A stretch of 48,949 bases of DNA, from contig JAODAO010000323.1 in the NCBI GenBank assembly GCA_025463465.1, positions 1-48,949 on the forward strand, given 5' to 3'. The stretch is from Glaciihabitans sp. GTDB lineage: Bacteria > Actinomycetota > Actinomycetes > Actinomycetales > Microbacteriaceae. Under the pieces are notes generated by a model. That model was given only the letters and a program-made list of their open reading frames with translations, was not told the origin of the DNA and made no database searches. A program made the position numbers and the translations under genes. This document shows positions 18,962 through 27,963 of this stretch, in pieces (the first letter of the stretch is position 1; the number at the start of each line of letters is the position of its first letter).

Positions 18962-20166
18962 ACGTTGCGGCCTCCCTTGTTGGCTGAACGCTTGCGCTTG
19001 CGGCGCGGGCGAACGAGCTCGGTGGGTTCCTGGTGCACGTTCCTGGCATCGACCGAGTTGCGGCGGGAGAAGAGGAAGATGAAAACAATGGCGCCAACGG
19101 CGAGCACGGCATCGGCGATGATGCCAAACAGACCCGTCAAAGCGAGCATCGCGGCGAGCGCCCCCACAATCCCGGAAGCGGGGATGGTGATCAACCAGCC
19201 GATGGCGATGCGCGCAGCGGTACCCCAGCGTACGGACGCCCCTTTGCGGCCGAGGCCGGTCCCGATCACGGATCCCGAGGCGACCTGGGTTGTCGACAGG
19301 GCAAATCCCAGGTGCGAGGACGCGAGGACGGTCGCGGCCGTTGAGGCCTCCGCGGCAAAACCCTGGCCGGGTTCGATCTCCGTGAGCCCGCTGCCCATGG
19401 TGCGGATGATCCGCCAGCCACCCGTGTACGTACCCAGGGCGATCGCAGCGGCGCAGAGCGTGATGACCCAGAGCATCGGGCCAGATCCGGCTTGCTGAAA
19501 ACCAGCGGCGATGAGTGTGAGGGTGATCACACCCATGGTCTTCTGCGCGTCGTTGGTTCCGTGGGCAAGGGCGACGAGGGACGACGTGAAGACCTGTCCG
19601 TAACGGAAACCGCCGCGCTGGCGTTTGCGGGTGATCGCATAAGCGATGCGGGTCGCGAGATATGCAACAAGTCCCGCGACGAGGGGCGCAAGGAGTGCAG
19701 GCAGGATGATCTTCGACAGGAGGATCGACGGGTCGATCGACCCGGTTCCCGCTCCAACGATCGCCGCGCCGATCAGGCCGCCGAATAGCGCGTGGCTGGA
19801 GCTCGACGGCAGTCCCAGCATCCAGGTCACCATGTTCCAGACAATCGCGCCGATCAACCCCGCGAAGATCATCACCGGGGTGATCTGCACCCCGTTGTCT
19901 CCCTCGCGGATCAATCCGCCGGAGATGGTCTGGGCGACTTCGGTGGACAGGAACGCGCCGACCAGGTTGAGCAAGGCGGCGATTGCTACGGCCGTTTTGG
20001 GTTTCAACGCACCGGTGGCTATGGGTGTTGCCATCGCGTTGGCGGTGTCGTGGAAGCCGTTTGTGAAGTCGAAGAAGAGAGCCAGCACGATGACTAGCGC
20101 AACCATAAGCGAGATGTCCACCGCCAATGAGTCTGACAGTCTCGTAATTGCATAGCAACTCAACAC
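18958..20166 (-). CDS. Inorganic phosphate transporter, PiT family
   Basis: FDFTNGFHDTANAMATPIATGALKPKTAVAIAALLNLVGAF; SSSHALFGGLIGAA; ALAHGTNDAQKTMGVI. Exact start uncertain. Confidence 0.93.
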   Translation of the reverse strand: MLSCYAITRLSDSLAVDISLMVALVIVLALFFDFTNGFHDTANAMATPIATGALKPKTAVAIAALLNLVGAFLSTEVAQTISGGLIREGDNGVQITPVMIFAGLIGAIVWNMVTWMLGLPSSSSHALFGGLIGAAIVGAGTGSIDPSILLSKIILPALLAPLVAGLVAYLATRIAYAITRKRQRGGFRYGQVFTSSLVALAHGTNDAQKTMGVITLTLIAAGFQQAGSGPMLWVITLCAAAIALGTYTGGWRIIRTMGSGLTEIEPGQGFAAEASTAATVLASSHLGFALSTTQVASGSVIGTGLGRKGASVRWGTAARIAIGWLITIPASGIVGALAAMLALTGLFGIIADAVLAVGAIVFIFLFSRRNSVDARNVHQEPTELVRPRRKRKRSANKGGRNV

Positions 20167-20322
20167 AGAAGGTAACGGGTGCTCACTTTTGCGCGGCTCC
20201 CGAACGCGATCAAATCGTTAAGCCGTTGTCACTGGTACATAGTTTCACGGTGTATTAACGGGTTGGATCGTACGGGTGTGTGCGGGTTTACAGGTGTTGA
20301 GCGCGAGCGTAGCGTTCCATAT

Positions 20323-20577
20323 ATGAGCGATCAACGGAACGATCAGGACAACCCCACAACCACCACGCCGGCACACAGCGGCGCAACCCAGCACAGAAGC
20401 GACGACGTAGTCGACACCCACCGCGTGGTCAACGATGACGACGCCGGCACCTACACCGACGTGGACCTCGCCCCCGACGAGGTCGAAGACAACGTGGAGA
20501 CCGGTTTGGTGGATGACGACCCGGACGGTAAATACACCGACATCGACGAGTCGGGCACGGGCGGGACCGGTCGATGA
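20323..20577 (+). CDS. Small acidic hypothetical protein (84 aa)
   Basis: MSDQRNDQDNPTTTTPAHSGATQHRSDDVVDTHRVVNDDDAGTYTDVDLAPDEVEDNVETGLVDDDPDGKYTDIDESG...; TAGCGT-N7-ATG. Confidence 0.65.
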   Translation: MSDQRNDQDNPTTTTPAHSGATQHRSDDVVDTHRVVNDDDAGTYTDVDLAPDEVEDNVETGLVDDDPDGKYTDIDESGTGGTGR

Positions 20578-20747
20578 CCTCCGATACCCCGGCAGACTCG
20601 CTGTACACGGACGGCACCGTACCCGCCGACGCCGACTTCGAACAGGGCGACACAAAAGCCGCTGCGGAATCCGCCGAGGCAGCCGGGAGCCCAGCCTCAA
20701 CGGCCGCTTCCACCGATGACACTTCGTCGGGCGATTCGCGGCAGTAG
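20574..20747 (+). CDS. Small acidic hypothetical protein (57 aa), ATGA-coupled to preceding ORF
   Basis: MTSDTPADSLYTDGTVPADADFEQGDTKAAAESAEAAGSPASTAASTDDTSSGDSRQ*; below the ORF-track size cutoff; ATGA overlap. Confidence 0.55.
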   Translation: MTSDTPADSLYTDGTVPADADFEQGDTKAAAESAEAAGSPASTAASTDDTSSGDSRQ

Positions 20748-20810
20748 CTACTACCCTGCCGGAATCATTGGCATCCTGCCCTCCGGTGGCTCGATGGTGA
20801 TGTGACAGCG

Positions 20811-20850
20811 GCGATACGGCGCCTCTCGGTACCGAGGGGCGCCGTATCGC
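20811..20850. terminator. 40-bp near-perfect palindrome, candidate U-tract-less bidirectional terminator
   Basis: GCGATACGGCGCC-T-CTCGGTACCGAG-G-GGCGCCGTATCGC between convergent genes. Confidence 0.7.
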
Positions 20851-20853
20851 TGC

Positions 20854-21273
20854 CTAGGCGCAATAATCGTCAACGGCTATCCACCGCACACCGCTTCGGT
20901 GGGACAGCAGCATCGCCCGTAGTCGGACCCGGGCGTTTGTGCATGCTTCGGCGAGTTCGTGTGCCCACGCGATGTCCTGGGCGGTGAGAGTGGCAGCACC
21001 ATAACGTTCCCAGACGAGGACCAGTCCAACCGCTCCAATATCTGCCATCAGCTCGACCACGTTGTCGATGACGGTGGCGACGGTTCCGGCCTCGGGATGA
21101 GCGGGCAGTCCGTCTATCGGTATCAGTAGTGGCAACTGCATGTCGTTGACATCCAGGAACAGCAACCACAGTTGGCGCAAATTCGCCCGACCAATGAGGT
21201 CTCGCACCCGCTCCTCGATGAGGCTGTCGGTGTTCAGTGGGGTCAGCTGGTCGTCGTACGGGAGTCGGCTCAT
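20854..21273 (-). CDS. Conserved-looking hypothetical protein
   Basis: MSRLPYDDQLTPLNTDSLIEERVRDLIGRANLRQLWLLFLDVNDMQLPLLIPIDGLP...; sensible coding composition. Confidence 0.65.
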   Translation of the reverse strand: MSRLPYDDQLTPLNTDSLIEERVRDLIGRANLRQLWLLFLDVNDMQLPLLIPIDGLPAHPEAGTVATVIDNVVELMADIGAVGLVLVWERYGAATLTAQDIAWAHELAEACTNARVRLRAMLLSHRSGVRWIAVDDYCA

Positions 21274-21380
21274 CGCCCCACCGTGCCGCGCGACGCCTCT
21301 CCGGAGCCTGCGAAAGTGCAGAAGTGTGGACGGTGGCGGTGAACGTGCGACGGTGAGGGAGTGGCGCGTAGGCTTAAGTA

Positions 21381-21698
21381 ATGCATTCGAACGTCCCGCT
21401 CCCCCGCGGACGGGCCAGCCTTGAAGTTTTGCGTGCAGAGGCACGAGACGAACTAGACACCGTGATTTACGAACGGTGTCTTGATGGCGGCGATCCGTGG
21501 GACTTTATGGAAGAACTCCCTACGGTGGACGAGTTGGTGGTGTTCCTGCTTCGCGCCGACTCGATCAACTCGAACGGCGGCCAGCAGCCATCCCCCACCC
21601 GCGAGTACCGGGTACTGCGCCAGATCGCCCTCGATCACCCCGACCTGACCAGGACGGTATGGCGAATGATTGGCCGGTTGCGGGCTGACGCGGCCTGA
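21381..21698 (+). CDS. Hypothetical protein
   Basis: TAGGCT-N6-ATG directly upstream; 105 aa MHSNVPLPRGRASLEVLRAEARDELDTVIYERCLDGGDPWDFMEELP... Confidence 0.7.
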   Translation: MHSNVPLPRGRASLEVLRAEARDELDTVIYERCLDGGDPWDFMEELPTVDELVVFLLRADSINSNGGQQPSPTREYRVLRQIALDHPDLTRTVWRMIGRLRADAA

Positions 21699-21720
21699 GC
21701 CGCGGGTCCACAATGGGGGC

Positions 21721-22623
21721 ATGTCCCACACAGCGCTTGTAATCGTCACTGGACCGGCCGCGGACAATGCAACCCCCGGCGCCCCCGCTCCGGGTTTCCA
21801 CCTCGCCGACCCGGACCTACCTCAGCTTCGCGTCACCGACCTCGCGGCGAGCAGGGGTGACGGGGTCTTCGAGTCCATCAGCGTGATCGACGGGCATCCC
21901 CATGCACTGGAGGCCCATTTGAACCGTCTCGCTCAATCGGCGGCGATCCTGGACCTGCCCCGCCCCGGCCTCCCCGTCTGGGAGGCAGCGATCCTGCGGG
22001 TCGTTGAGGAGTTGGACCCCACAAGGGAGGCATCGCTGCGCGCGGTGTATAGCCGGGGCATCGAGGGCGGTTCAACGCCCACCGGCTGGGTGTATGGGGC
22101 CCCATCCCCCGATTACTCCGCGGTGCGTTCCGCCGGGGTGGGCGTCGTCCTGCTTGACCGCGGTTACCGCCACGACATCCAGCACACCGCCCCCTGGTTG
22201 CTCGCCGGAGCAAAAACGTTGTCATACGCCGTGAACCGCGCCGCCCTGCGGGAGGCGAATCGCCGGGGCGCCGACGATGTCATCTTTGTCAGCGCCGACG
22301 GCTACATCCTCGAAGGGGCAACCTCCAGCGTCCTGTTTATGGTTGCTGGACGACTGCTCACCCCGGGAACGGCCGAGACCACGGGAATCGGAATTCTCGA
22401 GGGCACTACGCAGGGGGATGTTTTCCGCTGGGCGGAAGAGAACAACCTCTCCCCCACAACAGTGATGGCAACCCCGGATGACCTCCGTGGCTCCGATGCG
22501 GCATGGCTGGTGTCGAGTTCGCGGCACGCCGTGCCGATCCGTTCCATAGACGGCCAGCCGCACCCGCTTGATGCCGGTATCACCTCCGCGATCAACAGCT
22601 ATCTCGCCGGCCGCACCTCCTAG
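21721..22623 (+). CDS. Class IV aminotransferase (aminodeoxychorismate lyase-like)
   Basis: SRGDGVFESISVIDGHPHALEAHLNRL; LAGAKTLSYAVNRAALREANRRGADDVIFVSADGYILEGATSSVL; CACAAT-N6-ATG. Confidence 0.88.
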   Translation: MSHTALVIVTGPAADNATPGAPAPGFHLADPDLPQLRVTDLAASRGDGVFESISVIDGHPHALEAHLNRLAQSAAILDLPRPGLPVWEAAILRVVEELDPTREASLRAVYSRGIEGGSTPTGWVYGAPSPDYSAVRSAGVGVVLLDRGYRHDIQHTAPWLLAGAKTLSYAVNRAALREANRRGADDVIFVSADGYILEGATSSVLFMVAGRLLTPGTAETTGIGILEGTTQGDVFRWAEENNLSPTTVMATPDDLRGSDAAWLVSSSRHAVPIRSIDGQPHPLDAGITSAINSYLAGRTS

Positions 22624-22648
22624 CCGGTTAGGCCACAGAAACCTACCG

Positions 22649-24364
22649 TCAGGGAATCCGGACGAGCAAGCTGCGTCGCCTCACCGCCGCGTATGACAGC
22701 GTTTTATACCCTTCATCGTCGAAGTACACCGTCATCCGGTCATCCTCATTGTGCATCACCACGCCGTCTCCCCACAGCTGATGGCGGACCCGCGACTGCA
22801 GCGGATAGTCGGGCAGGCTGGGCACCACCGGTGCCGGTAACAGCCCGCCGGGCCGGATAACCAGCGCGAATGCGGCATCATGGGCGCTTTCGGTGCAGCG
22901 GTCGCAGTTACCGCAGGATGCGGCAAGGTGCTCCCCAAAATAACCGAGAAGGTATTGCCGACGGCAGTCGACGTTCTCGGCGTAGCCACGCATCATCTCA
23001 ATTCGTGACTCGTCGATCCGCTCCCGCTGCGCTGAGATTTCCAGCGCCCTGGTGACCGCGTCATCCCCGGATACGACGCCGATGGGTCGAAGTGTGCGGG
23101 ACGTCGAGACCAGCACCCCCGCATCCGCCAGTAGTCCGGCCAGTGCAGATAGTCGTCGCGTGGAGATCGCCAGGTCCAATGCCAGCGTTGCCCGGTCAAT
23201 CGCGCCGACAGCACACACCCGATCGACTACCTCACGCAGGAGGGCTGCGTCGGGGTTTCCCCCGGCGAAGAATCGTCGCAACGCCAGGTCGTGCTGACGG
23301 TAGTACAACACCGCCAGCGCGGGTTGTCCGTCGCGGCCGCCCCGACCCACCTCCTGGTAGTAGTCGTCCACAGAATCCGTGATGGCGGCGTGCAGGACAA
23401 ACCGGACGTTCGGTTTGTCGATACCCATCCCGAACGCACTGGTGGCGACCACCACGTCGACCTCATCGGCCGTGAAGGCACTGTGGACAGCGGACCGACG
23501 TTTTGCGCCGAGGGCTGCCGAGTAGGCCTCGGCGCGGATACCCCTCTCCCGCAGCTCGTGCGCGTAACGCTCGGTGTCCGCGCGGGTGGCGACGTAAAGC
23601 AATCCCGGCAACGGAAGAGAAAGTACTCGCTCGACGACCGCATCCCGCTTGTCAGCGTCGCTCTCGCACCGCTGCACCTCAAAACGAAGGTTTGGGCGGT
23701 CGAAGCCCCGAGTGATCACCAGCGGCGCGCGAAGATGGAGCCGGGTGATGATCTCGTCCCTGACGGGAGGTGATCCCGTCGCCGTCAATGCGACGATGGT
23801 GGCGTTGGGCAGAGCATCGATGAGGGCGCCAAGGCGAAGGTAGTCCGGTCGAAAATCGTACCCCCAGGCCGCAACACAATGCGCCTCGTCCACGACCACT
23901 AGTCGCGGAGCCAGGGCGGCCAGTCGGGCGGCGGCGTCATCCCCCGCCAGCTGCTCCGGCGATAGGAAAACGAACTCCACATCGCCGTTAGCCAATGCCG
24001 CCCACGCCTCGTCCCGGTCGGCGTCGCTGCGTGCTGAGTTAATAGCGACCGCCCGCGGGGCTGCCGGCGCTGCGGTGATGCGGGCGACCTGGTCCTCTTG
24101 CAGCGAAATTAGGGGCGAGATGACGACCGTCGGACCGTCGAGGAGCATCCCCGCGAGCTGGTAGATCGCCGACTTGCCGTAACCGGTGGGCAGTATCCCC
24201 ACAACGTCTCGCCCCTGCAGTATGGCCTCGATGGCTTCGATTTGGCCGGGCCGCAGTTCGTCCCAGCCGAAAGCCGATTTCGCCGCGTGCCGGATACGCG
24301 CGGCAGTTGCGATGCCGGCGGCGCTTGGGGCATTTCCGGGGGCCGGGCGCGGTTCGGTGGTCAC
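22649..24364 (-). CDS. recQ: RecQ family ATP-dependent DNA helicase
   Basis: FGWDELRPGQIEAIEAILQGRDVVGILPTGYGKSAIYQ; VVDEAHCVAAWGYDFRPDYLRLG; ATSAFGMGIDKPNVRFVLH; QEVGRGGRDGQPA; C-terminal zinc motif SCGNCDRC. Confidence 0.93.
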   Translation of the reverse strand: MTTEPRPAPGNAPSAAGIATAARIRHAAKSAFGWDELRPGQIEAIEAILQGRDVVGILPTGYGKSAIYQLAGMLLDGPTVVISPLISLQEDQVARITAAPAAPRAVAINSARSDADRDEAWAALANGDVEFVFLSPEQLAGDDAAARLAALAPRLVVVDEAHCVAAWGYDFRPDYLRLGALIDALPNATIVALTATGSPPVRDEIITRLHLRAPLVITRGFDRPNLRFEVQRCESDADKRDAVVERVLSLPLPGLLYVATRADTERYAHELRERGIRAEAYSAALGAKRRSAVHSAFTADEVDVVVATSAFGMGIDKPNVRFVLHAAITDSVDDYYQEVGRGGRDGQPALAVLYYRQHDLALRRFFAGGNPDAALLREVVDRVCAVGAIDRATLALDLAISTRRLSALAGLLADAGVLVSTSRTLRPIGVVSGDDAVTRALEISAQRERIDESRIEMMRGYAENVDCRRQYLLGYFGEHLAASCGNCDRCTESAHDAAFALVIRPGGLLPAPVVPSLPDYPLQSRVRHQLWGDGVVMHNEDDRMTVYFDDEGYKTLSYAAVRRRSLLVRIP

Positions 24365-24540
24365 TGGCCCAGCAAATCGGGTCCGTTGTGATCAGGCAAG
24401 GGCTTGCCCGACGACGACGATGCCTTACATGCGATCGATCCTCATATTTGAAACTCGGGCCAATGGGAGGCGACCACTCATAGTCCTGTGTCATTGGACC
24501 TGCGCCGTCGATACGCTGGAGGGGAACGGGATTTGTTCAG

Positions 24541-24564
24541 CACGAGCACGAGCACGAGCAGGAG
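24541..24564 (+). repeat. Hexanucleotide tandem repeat (CACGAG x3 + CAGGAG) running into the SD
   Basis: cacgagcacgagcacgagcaggag gacatcagc GTG. Confidence 0.85.
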
Positions 24565-24573
24565 GACATCAGC

Positions 24574-25290
24574 GTGAGTAACGGAGCCTCCACACCCTGG
24601 CTGACCCGGGCCCCACTCGCGAATAGGCTTTTCGCCGGAGGCATCGCCACCGGCGCGTCATCCGAACCCACCGACGACGGTCTGCTGTGGTCCGTCTCCG
24701 GCACGGGTCCCGGGGAATCACCGTTTGTCGTGGTGTTCGCCAATGAACCGGAGCGCCTGCGCTGGCTACCCAGTTCCATCGCCGTCGGACTGGGTGCCGC
24801 GGTACTGACAGTTGATGCAGGTATCGGGTTGGAACCGGATCTTCTTCGGATTCTCGATAACGCGGCTGCGCGAGGCATCGACACGTCCCGTCTGGGAATT
24901 ATCGGCGAGGGGAACGCCGCCCAAACGGCCATCAATGCCGCCACTCGAATGAACACCGCCACCGCTGCCCGAACTGGCACGGTACGACTCGCACTGGTCT
25001 CCCCGGGGGACATCACCAGTTCCGAGCCGACGGCGCTCCCTCCGACCCTGCTGCAGTTTTCCCGCGCCTCAGGCGCTATAGACGCCATCACCTCCGTTGA
25101 GCGGGCCCTGCGAGCAAACGGGGTGGCGGCGCGCGCTACCGATTACACCGATCTCGCAGATGGCTGGCAACGATTTCCCAAGGCCGTGCGGGGTTCGCGA
25201 CGTGGGCTGGAGGACCTTGTGGCGTTCCTCAACCGCGGACTGGGTGAGCAGTCGACCTTCCACGTCATTCCGGGCTGGGATCTGCACTAA
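24574..25290 (+). CDS. Alpha/beta-hydrolase-like hypothetical protein
   Basis: GTG start after SD AGGAGG; LGIIGEGNAAQTAINAATR nucleophile-elbow-like, but Glu-centred (GEGNA) rather than GxSxG. Confidence 0.65.
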   Translation: MSNGASTPWLTRAPLANRLFAGGIATGASSEPTDDGLLWSVSGTGPGESPFVVVFANEPERLRWLPSSIAVGLGAAVLTVDAGIGLEPDLLRILDNAAARGIDTSRLGIIGEGNAAQTAINAATRMNTATAARTGTVRLALVSPGDITSSEPTALPPTLLQFSRASGAIDAITSVERALRANGVAARATDYTDLADGWQRFPKAVRGSRRGLEDLVAFLNRGLGEQSTFHVIPGWDLH

Positions 25291-25403
25291 AGCCCCTCGC
25301 GTTGGGCCAACCGGCGGGGATACGCGTCAACCCTCAGTTGTCGGGCAGAATACAACCATCGACGTGTGGGGCGTCGGCTCAACCTACCTGGGGGGAACAA
25401 CCC

Positions 25404-25841
25404 GTGCCGTTCAATCTTTTCTCGCTCCTGTCCCGAAAGAAGAAAGTGGCCGAACCGCAGATCGTGTCGAGCGGACCAACCGCACCGCGATCGCTCCTGA
25501 CCGCTGTACCGGAGATGCCCGCCCACGCGGCAATGGCCGCCTCGGAATTCGTTGCTCCGGCGGAGCCGTCCGCCGATGCGAAGAGGGGTACGTCCAAGCC
25601 AGCGGCAAACAAGACAGCCGCCACCAAGCCAGCCAATCGCCCGGCATCAAAGCCGGACAGCAAGCCCGCCGCGAAACCCGTCCGGACCACCACGGCGGCT
25701 GGTGTCGGCGGCCCGGCGTCAGTTGTCACCGCCACCGTCCCCGAGCTGCGGATGCGAGCAAAAGAATTAGGCCTCACGGGATATTCGAAGCTCAATAAAG
25801 CCGCGCTGATTGCTGCCCTAGAAAAACACACAACCTCTTAA
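25404..25841 (+). CDS. Protein with K/P/A-rich linker and C-terminal Rho-N/SAP-like domain
   Basis: GTG start after GGGGGGAA; C-terminus VPELRMRAKELGLTGYSKLNKAALIAALEKH. Confidence 0.7.
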   Translation: MPFNLFSLLSRKKKVAEPQIVSSGPTAPRSLLTAVPEMPAHAAMAASEFVAPAEPSADAKRGTSKPAANKTAATKPANRPASKPDSKPAAKPVRTTTAAGVGGPASVVTATVPELRMRAKELGLTGYSKLNKAALIAALEKHTTS

Positions 25842-25913
25842 CTGAAACTCAATACCAGCCGAGAATCTGTCAATCGTGGTCCGATACGCCGCCACCGTCA
25901 ATAGGGTGGAGTA

Positions 25914-27305
25914 GTGACCAGTGACGGCGTTCTTCCTGATAATCTTCCCGAATGGCTCTCGACGCAGCGTTGGTACGCCAGCAAAGGGTCAACACCCCAG
26001 ATCGAGTCGATCGGGGGTTGGCAGGTCGAACGCGATGGTGCTGTGATCACCACCCACTACCTGATCGATCATCTTGGTGGACGAACGGCGCTGTACCAGG
26101 TTCCGCTTTCCCAGCGCGATACGCCCCTCGAGGGGATCACCCCCATCGACGACGCACTCGTGTCTTCTCACAACGTCGAAACGGGTAGCCACCGGTACAC
26201 CTACGACGCGACCTCCGACCCCGCATACGCGGCCGCGCTGCTCGAGCTAATGCTCACCGGTTCCGAGGAACCGGGCGCACGACCGGATCGCGACAGGGTG
26301 CTGGGGCACCGCCAGCCCGGCGCCGCGGAGGTTGAGGTAACCCAGGCCGCTGTGCTTCGCGGCGAGCAGTCCAATACCTCGATCATCTGCCAGGTGGCGG
26401 CAGGACCACCCGTCATCATCAAAGTCTTCCGCGCCCTCCACCACGGCGAGAACCCAGACGTGACCCTGCAGTCAGCCATCGCCGCGGCAGGCTCGCACCT
26501 TGTTCCGACCTCGCTCGGTTCACTGACCGGCGCGTGGAGCGACACGGGCCGCCCCGATGGCATCGCAGTCGGCCATCTCGCGTTCGCGCAGGAATTTATG
26601 CCCGGTGTGCAAGACGCGTGGAGGGTAGCTCTTGGTGCCGCGGAGGCGGGAGAGGACTTCACCACCCGGGCTTTCGACCTGGGTGTCGCGACCGCCCAAG
26701 TCCACACGATCCTCGCCGACGTGATGCCTACCCGTGTCGCGACAGAATCCGACATTAACGACATTCTGTTCAGCATGCAGTCCCGCCTCGCGCTCGCCAC
26801 CGCAGAGGTACCAGCGCTCGAAGATTTGCGTTCCACAATCGAGGAGATCTTCGAGGCGGCCCGACACTCCGCCTGGCCGGCCCTGCAACGGGTGCACGGC
26901 GACTACCACCTCGGTCAGGTTCTCTCAGTGCCAGACCGCGGCTGGGTGCTGCTCGACTTCGAGGGGGAACCGCTTCGCCCCATGGCAGAGCGTTCGGCGC
27001 TCGACCTCACCCTCCGCGACGTTGCGGGAATGCTCCGGTCCTTCGATTATGTAGCTGGCACCGTCGCCACCCATGGCGACCGCGCCAGTGCGGAGGACTG
27101 GGCGAATCGAGCACGGATCGCCTTCCTGGACGGGTATAACCAGTCCGCCAGAATCAACACAGATGACAACGCCCTGCTCCTCGGCGCCCTCGAGATCGAT
27201 AAGGCACTCTACGAGGCCGTGTATGAGGCGCGAAACCGCCCGGACTGGCTTGGCATCCCGGTTGCAGCGATTCACCGTCTCGCCGCACAACGCCAGAACC
27301 CCTAG
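25914..27305 (+). CDS. Maltokinase/Pep2-like phosphotransferase
   Basis: LPEWLSTQRWYASKGSTPQIESIGGWQV; RVHGDYHLGQVLSVPDRGWVLLDFEGEPLRP; TAGGGT-N6-GTG. Confidence 0.85.
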   Translation: MTSDGVLPDNLPEWLSTQRWYASKGSTPQIESIGGWQVERDGAVITTHYLIDHLGGRTALYQVPLSQRDTPLEGITPIDDALVSSHNVETGSHRYTYDATSDPAYAAALLELMLTGSEEPGARPDRDRVLGHRQPGAAEVEVTQAAVLRGEQSNTSIICQVAAGPPVIIKVFRALHHGENPDVTLQSAIAAAGSHLVPTSLGSLTGAWSDTGRPDGIAVGHLAFAQEFMPGVQDAWRVALGAAEAGEDFTTRAFDLGVATAQVHTILADVMPTRVATESDINDILFSMQSRLALATAEVPALEDLRSTIEEIFEAARHSAWPALQRVHGDYHLGQVLSVPDRGWVLLDFEGEPLRPMAERSALDLTLRDVAGMLRSFDYVAGTVATHGDRASAEDWANRARIAFLDGYNQSARINTDDNALLLGALEIDKALYEAVYEARNRPDWLGIPVAAIHRLAAQRQNP

Positions 27306-27541
27306 CCGCATATAGCCGGGTCACATGGTGCGACAGCACACAGTTCGTCCCGCCACTTTATGGCTTCGCCATGTCGACGCTGTCTTGACTGACCGCGCTG
27401 TTCTTCCGTCGCTACCGGTGATCGTTGACGTCCGCCCCGCGCCCAAGCCGGCGTTGTGAGGCAAAATCTCTAATTGATACCTCATCAGAAACCCACACGC
27501 TAGGGGTATCGTGCCCCCTTTGGGGGGCGTCTACTTGTCTC

Positions 27542-27934
27542 ATGACTGGGATCGCCGAACGGCACAGCACCGCAATTACGTCCAGGCAGCGAACGTCACT
27601 GCGGAATCACCTCGCGGGAGACCGGGAGCAAACCCGACTCCTCATTGAGCGTCTCACCGAGGAGATGGGCGCCTTTCTCACCGCACGTCGCGACTCCCCC
27701 ACCGACGACGAGCACGATCCCGAAGGCCCCACGCTTGCCTTCGAGCGATCCCAGTCCCAAGCCATGCTTGCCCAATCCCGCCAGCACCTGTCAGAGATCG
27801 ACGCAGCCCTCTCCCGCATTGAAGTTGGTGCGTACGGACTGTGCACATCCTGCGGCGGGGAGATCTCCCTCGGCAGGCTGCAGGTACGCCCGCAAGCTCC
27901 CCTGTGCATTGTCTGTGCCGGTCGAATTCGTTAG
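27542..27934 (+). CDS. DksA/TraR family C4 zinc-finger protein
   Basis: IEVGAYGLCTSCGGEISLGRLQVRPQAPLCIVCAGRI: C-x2-C...C-x2-C. Confidence 0.9.
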   Translation: MTGIAERHSTAITSRQRTSLRNHLAGDREQTRLLIERLTEEMGAFLTARRDSPTDDEHDPEGPTLAFERSQSQAMLAQSRQHLSEIDAALSRIEVGAYGLCTSCGGEISLGRLQVRPQAPLCIVCAGRIR

Positions 27935-27963
27935 GGCCAATACATTCGAATCGCTATAAATTC

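Noticed and set aside
18962-20158. Upstream part of the 466-aa minus ORF 18758-20158
   Set aside because: It is an out-of-frame shadow of the Pit gene; only its last 67 codons, with their own ATG, look real
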